The notes below the pieces were generated by a model. It worked only from the letters and a program-made list of their open reading frames with translations. It was not told where the DNA came from and did no database searches. The position numbers and the translations under genes are program-made. A stretch of DNA of 64,000 bases from Boesenbergia rotunda (taxonomy: Eukaryota > Streptophyta > Magnoliopsida > Zingiberales > Zingiberaceae), in contig JAGFNQ010005385.1 of NCBI GenBank assembly GCA_024364735.1, positions 728,709-792,708 on the forward strand, written 5' to 3'. This document shows, one piece after another, positions 55,617 through 64,000 of the stretch; the first letter of the stretch is position 1; every line of letters begins with the position of its first letter.

Positions 55617-58146
55617 GTAACGCCCCGAATTTTCCTCAAGAAAGATAATGTAAGAAGGGGAACATGCCCAAATTTATAAATAAAGAATACGAAGTACCTT
55701 TATGTAAAAGTACTATTATATTCATAAAATATAATAAAATGAGATTTAATATCATTTTGATATTATGAATGAAATGTGTGAATATGAGCATCCCTAGACA
55801 GGCATTGGTTATGTGGCTTAAGGAAAGAAATAAAATAAAAAGGAAAATGAAGCAGAAAGGGGGGTGCCAAGGATCGAACCTTGAACCTCATGAAGAACCA
55901 AACCTTAAGGTATGCCATGTAACCAATTCACCCAGCAGGGGAGTGCTGAGAAAAGGAGAAGGGAATTGCTAGTTAAGGGAAATTAGGGGAAGAGACTCAT
56001 GAAGATGAAGAGTCACCAACGGAGAGACGCATGCCTCTTCGTTCGCTATAAAAGAATAGGAGAAGTGACGAAGGGAGTTTTTCGGCAAGGAACGAGACTT
56101 TCGATTCCCTTCCACCAAAACTTAGGGTTTCCTTCAGAACCCTAAGAACCCAGTTCTTTGAGAAGTCAGGAAAGAAAGAAGGAAGGAGCAGAACGAGAGG
56201 AAGAGCTTTCTTCTCTAAAAGCCGAACACTCCTTGGAATTAAGCGTAAGAAGTAAGTCTCCTCGCCTGTAACATAATCGTTACGAGTGTTCGTAAATGTT
56301 CTGTTCGTAGATGTTATCATGATTGTTCGTAAATGTTCTGTTCGTAGATGTTCTTACGATTGTTCGTAAATATTCTGTGTTCATGGAAAAGGTTACAATG
56401 TTACTGTGCTTTACGATTCAGGCTACACAGACCGATCAGGGAGTACCTGATCGGTCAGAGGGCATCCTGATCGGTCTCCCAGACCGATCAGGCTACACCC
56501 TGATCGGTCACCGAGACCGATCAGGCCATGCCCTGATCGGTCTGGAGACCGATCAGGGGGAGCGTACAGAACCTTCTGTGTGCCCATCCATGTATACCTG
56601 ATCGATCACAGACCGATCAGGCTACACCCTGATCGGTCACCGAGACCGATCAGGCCATGCCCTGATCGGTCTGGAGACCGATCAGGGGAGCGTACAGAGC
56701 CCATCCATGTATACCCTGATCGATCACAGACCGATCAAACTACACCTTGATCGGTCTGGGGACCGATCAGGTGAGTGTACAGGTCGATGAAACTTTCTGT
56801 AGTTGCCCTGATCGATCACCAGACGATCGGGCTACAGATCAGGTGTAAGTACAGTTATGAACCACAGAAATGAAGAAAGGTTTCTCATGCTATGTATGTT
56901 TTACCTCCATGTTGTATGAATGCTATGCTATATATGTTGTATGCTATGGATTCCTTATGAAAGTAGGAAAAGTCATGTTACGGAATCATGCTTATGAATG
57001 AATAAACTTTACCTCCATGTTGTATGAATGCCATACTATATATGTTGTATACTATGCATTCCTTATGAAAGTAGGAAAGATTATGTATGGATTCATGATT
57101 ATGAATAAATGAAATGTCTGCATTCTTTATGAAAGAAAGAAAGAATATGTGAATATCTATAGTACGTTCAATAAGAAAGAAAGAAAGGAAAGAAAAGAAG
57201 AATGACTGAACGTCTATAGAATATTCATCAAGAAAGAAAGAAAAGAATGCATGTAAGTATTTTATTTTTAAAGAATGGCAAAGTACCGGATCCCGAAAGG
57301 GATCCACGGTTCCGGACTACCGCAGCTGTCCCTAGGCTGAACGAGAGTAAGCTAGCAAGAGGGCCCTGTAGGTCGGGATTAGCTACCTCGCATCCTACTA
57401 GGGTATGCGGCCAAATACAAGGGTACAAGCCAGGGATCCCACAAGCAAGAATGTATTTTTAAGTATTATGTATTAAGTTTTCCAAAAGAGCATCCTTATG
57501 TCTTGTGCATTCCACTCATGCATTCATTCATATTATGCACTTAAGAATGTCATGTTAAGAAAGTTCAAGTTAAGAAGATTTATATGCTGATGATATGTTC
57601 ATTTCATGACTATGTTTGTGTCCATGCCATGCTATGCAAGATAAGTATGTATGCCTAAGAAATTCATGCTATGCTATATGTTAATATGTATGAATGTGAT
57701 ACCCTGCATGATATGAGCTATATGAATGATATGCCATGAATGTTATGTTGTATGATTTGGTATGATGTACGGATTTAGCGAGTAGGAAAGAGACTTACTA
57801 AGTGTATACTTATAGGATGTTTGCTTATGTTACAGATCAACCCAGATCGTACTAAAGAAGGGAAGCTGCAGGAGGCTTGGATGTGTGTGATGGTGACTTG
57901 GCCGTCGATAGATTATCATGAATAAGAAAGCATGTTATAACTTGACTGGTCACTAGTCGAATATGTTAAGACACGAATATTAAGAAAGGTTAATATTTTA
58001 TATACCTACTATTCCTTGTGTCATGATGTTTCCGCTGCCATGTACTATAAGTTAGACCAAGTAGGAATAGTAAGGATAGGAAGAAGAATATAAGTAACGC
58101 ACTACTCTGAAAAAAAAAAAAAAAAAAAAAAAACACGGGCGTTACA
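55617..58146 (+). mobile_element. 3' LTR of chromovirus, 2530 bp
   Basis: The same start and end as the 5' LTR. Differences are mainly 1-base indels in runs, a few substitutions, and a loss of about 16 bases within the GATCGG array near 56697. This indicates a young insertion or polishing error. Confidence 0.95.
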
Positions 58147-58555
58147 TTTTATACTTATGGAAAATTTAACTAACTTTACCTTATCTATATTTCCCTCTAG
58201 TTTATACTAATGAAAATAGATTAGCTCACTTGGTAAGTCTATTCTCTTCTCAATTTATTGGTCTTGGGTTCAAATCTCATTATAATATTTTTACTGCGCA
58301 TTCTATTTTTATTCATTTTTGCCTTATTTGTCCATGGAAAAATTCTATAAAAATATCCATAAATTTAGAATTAATTCTAGGATATTTCTAAAATTAGGTT
58401 TGGGAATTTTCGGGTGTTACAATCCCCCATACCTTATAAAAAGTTCATCCTCGAACTTATAACAACTCTGGGTATTTCTATCTCATGCTGTCCTCTGGTT
58501 CCCATGTTGGCTCTTCTACTCTGTGATTTTGTCATATGACTTTCACTAATGGTAC
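58147..58555 (-). pseudogene. Minus-strand chromovirus remnant (LTR start, PPT, end of pol)
   Basis: On the minus strand, decayed pol end sequence (VKVI, then HRVEEPTWEPEDSMR and KYPELL) is followed by a purine tract GGTATGGGGGAT and an LTR start TGTAACACCCG at 58421. The LTR piece runs down to 58147, where the intact chromovirus LTR abuts it. It contains stops, including TGA in place of the chromodomain tryptophan. An antisense tRNA-like module (box A TTAGCTCACTTGG at 58221, box B GGGTTCAAATC at 58266) lies in the LTR piece. Confidence 0.75.
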
Positions 58556-60641
58556 TGATAACCATCATTTTGTTGATTATTTTCGGCTCTAAAATCAATG
58601 TTTGATCCACATTTTATATGCTTAAGGTTGCATTTATATTAGGTTTCATGTATTCCCTTCATTTTGGCATTCAATTCAAATCTGTGTATATTTGGGATAT
58701 TTTTGGCACTAAATTTGAATATTATTTTGTAGGCATCAATTGATCATGGACCTATATCAAATCAGGTCAGACTTGAGTCAGCATTGGATCCAGATCAGAA
58801 GGATCAAGCATCGGATTAATAGGAGTCGTCCATTCCAGAGAACGGCTAGATCTGAGACATCGGTCAACTTCTGGTCGATCCGAGTTCAAGATAGAATCAA
58901 TCATGACCAGAGATCAAGATCTGAAATTTTTAGCCAAATCAGAAGTGATCTGACCGTTGGATCGAGCTCAAGATGTTTTAGACCATCCATTCAAGAAAAG
59001 GGAAGATCTGGACCATCTGCCACTGATCTGGGTAATCCGAGCTGGGGACAGGTAGATCAGGACCGTTGATTAGGATCTGTGGAATTTGGTTCAGATCTGA
59101 GGAGATCCGACCGTTGGATGAAGCCAAATCAATCTCAGCCGTTCGTTGCTAATTCTCTTCTTACCTGTGGCTTGGTTGACTGGACTGAACCAACTGTTGA
59201 CTGAACCGGACTGCTTGATTGAACTCAGGGCTAAAGCTGACTGAACCAGGGCCGAATCTGATCGAACCCATTTGCTGAAACTGACTGAACCCAACTGCAC
59301 TGCGGCTGAGGCTGGACCGAACCGAAGGCTGAGAATGGATCGAACTCAAATTAGGGCTAGACTCAAGTGAGTGGCTCACACATCCACACGCGACTTGACC
59401 GGTTCGTGAGAGAAAAAAAAGAGGAATCGATCATCTTCTCGGGAGGGATCGACTCCAGAGGCGACGCTCCCTTCCTCCTCACCTTCTTCTTCTCCACTCC
59501 ACCTCCGGCAATTGCACAGCTAGGGTTAGGGGTTCCAACCCTAGCCGGCCGGAGCTAAGATCCGATCGTAGACGAGGGGTTCCCGACTCGGTCAGATTTT
59601 CTCCATCCATTCTTCTCCATCTCGCCACCATCGCACAGCTAGGGTTATGGATTCCAACCTTAGCTGACGACTTCCACTCCATCGCCGACAGCCGTTTCTT
59701 TCTATTTACAGCATTTCTTTACAGCCCTTTTTGTTCACAAATTTCTTCCCAGCAATTCAATTCCTGCAGCTTTTCAATTTCCTGCCAGTAGAGTTCATCA
59801 CAGATTTCGCAGATCCAACAACACAGCAGATCTTCTTCTTCACATGTAATTCAATTCCAGCGTTTCCTTCACAGCAATGCAATTACAGCAGCTTTCACAG
59901 CAATTAATTCCAACCTTCATCAAGTTTCTTCACAGCCGATTCTTCCTTGTTCAAATTCCAGCAGCACCTCATCAGCCGAATGGAAGTTCCTTCCATTAGC
60001 CATCCTTGAAATTTAATTTTTGCTTGTTGATTGTGTTGATGTTCTGGTGAATTGGATTGATAGAGTGATGAATGTTTGTATTGATGCTTGATCTTCCATA
60101 TTAGTTTGCACGTACCTTTGTTATTTTGATTCATGCTCCAATTGTTTGACAAAATATTTCTATAGATAGATTTAAATTTCATGCCTCTTGTTTTACTTAG
60201 TTCTCAATTGTCTTGTCTCTTTTAATTGCTTAATGTTCTTGTATTTCATTTAAATGCAATTAAGTTAGGTTGGATTAGATTTCTTCAATGCTGTAGTTTT
60301 GCTCTATGTTTAGTTTCGGTAATGCTTAATTTCTAGTTATCCTTTTCTTTGTTGCAATTGTAGTTAGGTTAAATTAGATTTCATTACCTGCTCTGTCTTT
60401 CCTTAATTAGATTAGATTTCATACTTGCTCTGCTATTCATTTCGTAGTCATAGCTCTCAAATCCAAAACCCAGTTTCATATACAAAAACCAAAAGCAATA
60501 AAATACAATCATGAGAATTATCATACACCAACTACATTCATTGGGAGACTACTCGAGTTACTCTATGCTACATTAGTTTAGAGGAATTTGGTACTTAAAT
60601 TGTATTTGAAACCGTAACACGACAAAAAAAAACGGTTATCA
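58556..60641 (+). mobile_element. 5' LTR of Athila-like element, 2086 bp
   Basis: Starts TGATAACC and ends GGTTATCA. It is followed by TTGGCGCCGTTGCCGGGGAA, the primer-binding site known from Athila-type elements. The LTR contains the block shared with 16109-16310 and a T-rich 3' half. A matching 3' LTR is not in the window. Confidence 0.85.
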
Positions 60642-60645
60642 AATT

Positions 60646-60663
60646 TGGCGCCGTTGCCGGGGA
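60646..60663 (+). promoter_or_regulatory. Primer-binding site of the Athila-like element
   Basis: TGGCGCCGTTGCCGGGGA starts four bases after the LTR. This site is typical of Athila-lineage elements and is usually assigned to an aspartate tRNA (not checked here). Confidence 0.85.
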
Positions 60664-60852
60664 ATGTAGTGGTGCTTGATAATTATATCTTTTGATTCTA
60701 TCCTTGATTGCTTTATCTTTGGTATACGGTTGCTGCCATTTTTCTTGTTTGTTTTGTGACAGGGCTGCAAGATCAAAATATTTTCAACTGCACAATCCGA
60801 ACAATCAGAGCTCAAAGGTGCACTGGAGGAGTTAAAAAATGCGATTAAGCAC

Positions 60853-63090
60853 TTGAAATCCCAACAGAGACCCAACAGTGATTCATCTACTTATCCACAG
60901 CCATGTCAACAATTTCAGCAGCCACCACAGCAGTTTCAACCCCAATTTCAGAATTTTCAGCAAGGGTACAATCCAAATTTTCAACAAAATTTTCAGCCAA
61001 GTCAGCCTTTCCAACAATTTCAGCAGTCAAATCAGGATTTTCAGCAAAGTCAACATTTCATTCATCCACCACAGCAATTTCAGCCACAATTTCAGCAAGA
61101 TCAGCTACCCTTTCAACCAAGTCAGAATTTTCAGCAGGGGTTCCAATCATTTCAGACTTTCCAGAATCAAAATCAGAGTGGATTTCAACCTTCACAGCAA
61201 TATTTTCTACCAAACGATCAGAATTTTCAGCCACCATTTCAGAGTTTTCAATTCCAGAATCAGAATTTTCAGCAGCTAATCCAATCTTTCAACCAACAAT
61301 TTCAGCCCTATGATCAGAGTTTTCAGAATCATAATTTTCAACAATTTCCACCAAGTTGTGAACCAAATTTTCAGCAGTTTAATCAGCTCATTCAACCATT
61401 TGAGCAGCCCCAACAGCTCCAATTTCAGAATGCACCGCCTACTCTTGATATTCAGCAACCTTATCTCACATTTCAAGAACAACAAGTTGCTGAATCTGCT
61501 CTTAAAAATATTCAGAGACGCCTTGGAAAATTGCAAGATCAATGGAATCAAATAAAAGCCCAAAGATCAGGACAACTATCTTATCAAGCTACTTTTAATT
61601 CTGAGGGGCATGATTGTGATTCTATAGGTGTAGGGGATTGCACTGAGCCCCAGGGACCACCTATATTGGTTGATGTATCAGGAAATCCAGAGGATAGGAT
61701 TGAGAGTGTAGGGGATTGCACTGAGCCCCAAGAATCACCCATTCCTACTGGTTTAGAGGCATTGGAGGAGATTGATTGTAGAACTTGTGATAGTTTTGAA
61801 GTCAATTCTGAAACTTTACAGGATCATTCTGTACTTTTATTTTGTGATGATTTAGTTGTTGATGATCCTAATTTTTCTAATTTGGTTGTTACAGGAATGG
61901 TTGAGGAAGCATGTGTTGCAGATGAATCCACAGGTGTAGGGAATTGCACTGAGCCCCAGGGACCACCAACATTGACTGATACATCAGAAGATTTAGAGGA
62001 TCATAATGAAAGTGTAGGGACTTGCATGGTGGAAGCAAGAACCCAAGAATCACCTGCTCCAGTTGAGTGTCCACCAGAACTTGAGCCTGAGATGGAACCG
62101 GTACTTGACCAGGAGGAAGCTATGGATACATCTATTCTTGTAGAACCTCTAGGTATTCTTCAGCATGATCAGGTAAATATTCCTCTTATGTCCTTGGAAA
62201 AATCACTGGAGGCACCTCAAACTGATTTTATTGAATGTGGTACACTTTTGGATGCATCTTATGTAGAGATGGAGTATGAGAAATTCATTGAGGTACCTAA
62301 TGTTGATTTTGTTGAATGTGGTATACTACTTGATACATCTCATGTAAATGCTGATTGTGAAAAATTTTTAGAACTACCTGAAATTGATGTTGTTTATTTT
62401 GATGAATCTCTTGTTATATCTTATGCTGAAGTTGAATGTGAAAAACTTATGGAGGTACCCGAGATTGATTTTATTGGCTATGATACATTTCATGATATAT
62501 CTTATGCTGAAATTGATTGTGAAAGACTGATAGAGGTACCTAAAGTTGATTTTATTGGTTGTGATGCATGTCTTGCTACATCTTATTTAGAAATTAATTG
62601 TGAAAATTCTATTGAGGTACCTAGTGTTGATGTTATTTGTTCTGATGAATTACTGGACACATCCTATGCAGATATTGACGGTGAAAAATTGATAGAGGTA
62701 CCCAAGATAGATTTCATTGGATGTGACGCATATCTTGAGTCATTTTATGTAGAGGTTGTTCACATTTCACTCTGTTCTTACCCTGCATGCGTGCGGGAGG
62801 TATTGTCTATACATGGTTTTGCAGGGGCCCGAAGGCTTCTAGAATGGGTACTAAAACTTAACAGCCTACAACCTCCCGAAAGGACATCTAGGGGGCATGC
62901 AGTGGGAGGGGTCGAGTTCACTTTAATTTTCAATTATCTACCACAAGAATGGATCCTGAACCTGAATCGTCTCCGACCACCGGAAGATGCTTGTGCAAAA
63001 TTAATAAGGGAGAAATCCGTGCACTACGAGATTGACTACTTGAGGATAGTTCTCCCAAGATGGATGCTACGTGCCCTTTATCCTATTTGA
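60853..63090 (+). CDS. Q/F-rich repeat protein ORF in a non-autonomous Athila-like element
   Basis: An intact 745-codon frame, the only long ORF after the primer-binding site. Residues about 10-200 are almost entirely Q, F, P, N and S, built from FQQ/QPQFQ units, a prion-like composition. A short helical stretch follows (VAESALKNIQRRLGKLQDQW, about 215-235). Next come three copies of VG(D/N)CTEPQ(G/E) and an acidic region. Residues about 453-641 are seven exact 27-residue repeats (E-V-P-x-x-D-F-I-G-C-D ... S-Y-x-E-x-x-C-E-x). The C terminus has a doubled (L/Q)EW(V/I)L(K/N)LN-L-PPE motif. There is no RT, protease, integrase or zinc knuckle. It could be a highly derived gag-like protein or a captured host sequence. 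I do not recognise a family. Confidence 0.7.
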   Translation: MKSQQRPNSDSSTYPQPCQQFQQPPQQFQPQFQNFQQGYNPNFQQNFQPSQPFQQFQQSNQDFQQSQHFIHPPQQFQPQFQQDQLPFQPSQNFQQGFQSFQTFQNQNQSGFQPSQQYFLPNDQNFQPPFQSFQFQNQNFQQLIQSFNQQFQPYDQSFQNHNFQQFPPSCEPNFQQFNQLIQPFEQPQQLQFQNAPPTLDIQQPYLTFQEQQVAESALKNIQRRLGKLQDQWNQIKAQRSGQLSYQATFNSEGHDCDSIGVGDCTEPQGPPILVDVSGNPEDRIESVGDCTEPQESPIPTGLEALEEIDCRTCDSFEVNSETLQDHSVLLFCDDLVVDDPNFSNLVVTGMVEEACVADESTGVGNCTEPQGPPTLTDTSEDLEDHNESVGTCMVEARTQESPAPVECPPELEPEMEPVLDQEEAMDTSILVEPLGILQHDQVNIPLMSLEKSLEAPQTDFIECGTLLDASYVEMEYEKFIEVPNVDFVECGILLDTSHVNADCEKFLELPEIDVVYFDESLVISYAEVECEKLMEVPEIDFIGYDTFHDISYAEIDCERLIEVPKVDFIGCDACLATSYLEINCENSIEVPSVDVICSDELLDTSYADIDGEKLIEVPKIDFIGCDAYLESFYVEVVHISLCSYPACVREVLSIHGFAGARRLLEWVLKLNSLQPPERTSRGHAVGGVEFTLIFNYLPQEWILNLNRLRPPEDACAKLIREKSVHYEIDYLRIVLPRWMLRALYPI
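62209..62775 (+). repeat. Seven in-phase 81-bp repeats
   Basis: The anchor GAGGTACC, or a close variant, recurs at 62209, 62290, 62371, 62452, 62533, 62614 and 62695. The period is exactly 81 bases and there are no indels. It encodes the 27-residue repeat of the ORF at 60853. Confidence 0.92.
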
Positions 63091-64000
63091 AGGGGAGTTA
63101 TTCTCTTCTTACCATCTTATTTCATTGTGAATATCATTTTCATGTTTTCAAGTAATAATTTTCTCTTTTCAATGAGTCTTGCTAATAAATGCTAGAATAG
63201 AGTAGAATACATCAGAGCCATTGTAGATATCATTTTATCCCTTTTGGCATTTTACTTCTTGCATGATTAGGAATAAATATATCCATCTAGATTTTCTTAT
63301 ATCGTTTTAGAGCCCTTTGAAAGTAAATTAAATTTGGTTGTCAAAACTTAGGATTAGAGCCATTGGATGAAAATTCTTGGTTGCTTGAGTACTTCTTAGT
63401 ATTGGATTCTAAAATGATGAGTTGAGATGAATTCTTTTTACCTAGTGAGGAATTGGTCAAATTTTTGTGATACACACATGTGATTGTACTTTAGAACTTG
63501 CTTAGGTTCTTTCAAAGCTATATTTCTATGATTGGACCACATCTATAGAAGTAAATCATTTTGTTTCTTTTCTTATATCGTTTTTGCAAATTCCTTGTTG
63601 ATACACTCTTATTCCATATTTCCTTTCCTTCTTGTTCATATTCATAATAATATTTTGCATGGACTTGGATACCTTAATGTGTCTTAATGTTAGTTTGCCC
63701 GAGACGGACAAAAGTTTAAGTGTGGGGGAGGATGCAAGCATACTATCATTAGAAACTCCAAGTGGTGAAGTTATGAAATCGAATTGTACTAAAAAAAAAA
63801 GTGGAAAAAAAAGTGAAAAAAAAAATGTGAGCTGTTAAAAAAAAAACAGCTGGAAAATAATTGGCACACTGAATTTTCACGATTCTTCAATTCCTACTCC
63901 ACCACAACCATGATACATGCAAGATAACTCAAAAGAAATGGACAAAGTGCATTGGGATACATTTTTGAGTGTCCAAGTCTTCCACATTCCTTAATTCTTC
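63091..64000 (+). other. Internal 3' region of the Athila-like element with polypurine-like tract
   Basis: A/T-rich non-coding sequence follows the ORF. AAGTTTAAGTGTGGGGGAGG (63713-63732) has the form of the polypurine tract of Athila-type elements, but no TGATAACC LTR start follows in the remaining 270 bases. A-rich runs occupy about 63790-63845. A 68-codon ORF (63632-63838) lies over the tract and is probably fortuitous. Confidence 0.5.

Noticed and set aside
61276..61563. Minus-strand and shifted ORFs over the Q/F-rich region
   Set aside because: They result from the repeat composition of the real frame.

Overview
The window is nuclear DNA of a flowering plant. It carries a CC-type (non-TIR) NB-ARC-LRR resistance gene with a large intron, a plant-type PITH-domain gene with GT-AG introns, and dense nested retrotransposons of plant lineages (Tat-type and chromovirus Ty3/gypsy, Ty1/copia, an Athila-like element), together with SINEs, a hAT transposon and MITEs. 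A monocot is plausible, but nothing here proves it. There is one run of N (53342-53742).

1-11 kb: rearranged fragments of a mitochondrial-type ClpP gene are followed by an almost perfect autonomous hAT transposon (1005-4380). It has an 8-bp target duplication, an intact 787-residue transposase and a tandemly duplicated 5' end. Next come a tRNA-derived SINE (5422-5624), a decayed Tat fragment on the minus strand (5680-6420) and the last five exons of a PITH-domain gene (8317-9588, plus strand). The exons encoding that protein's N-terminal half were not found.

11-26 kb: an NLR gene lies on the minus strand. Its short first exon (21213-21373) and main exon (15151-11288) join in phase across a 6.06-kb intron filled with LTR debris. 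The main exon has a frameshift just after the NB-ARC domain. A second, badly truncated NLR body lies at 24678-26322. A second copy of the first exon lies alone at 40752-40918, inside a duplicated segment (21096-22249 versus 40639-42707).

26-40 kb: nested Ty1/copia wreckage. One copia pol relic (26480-29322) is hit by a SINE with an 18-bp target duplication and ends at a 2.9-kb LTR-plus-gag unit that also occurs inside the NLR intron. A second copia relic (33185-39130) was split by a 3.77-kb solo LTR, which itself holds a Tourist-like MITE. It was also split by an 89-bp minisatellite and by a hAT-type MITE.

42-64 kb: a Tat-lineage element (42708-48008) has an open gag-pol frame that is cut off in the integrase zinc finger by a chromovirus (48009-58146, LTRs about 2.5 kb). 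The two outer flanks of that chromovirus do not match, which suggests recombination or a misjoin. After a minus-strand chromovirus remnant comes the left part of an Athila-like element (58556 to the end). Its only long ORF encodes a Q/F-rich, repeat-built 745-residue protein with no recognised retroelement domain. I consider this ORF the most novel item in the window.

Apart from the PITH exons and the NLR genes, almost everything is mobile DNA. The nesting gives a relative order: copia relics are oldest, then the solo LTR and MITEs; the Tat element precedes the chromovirus, whose near-identical LTRs mark a young insertion.
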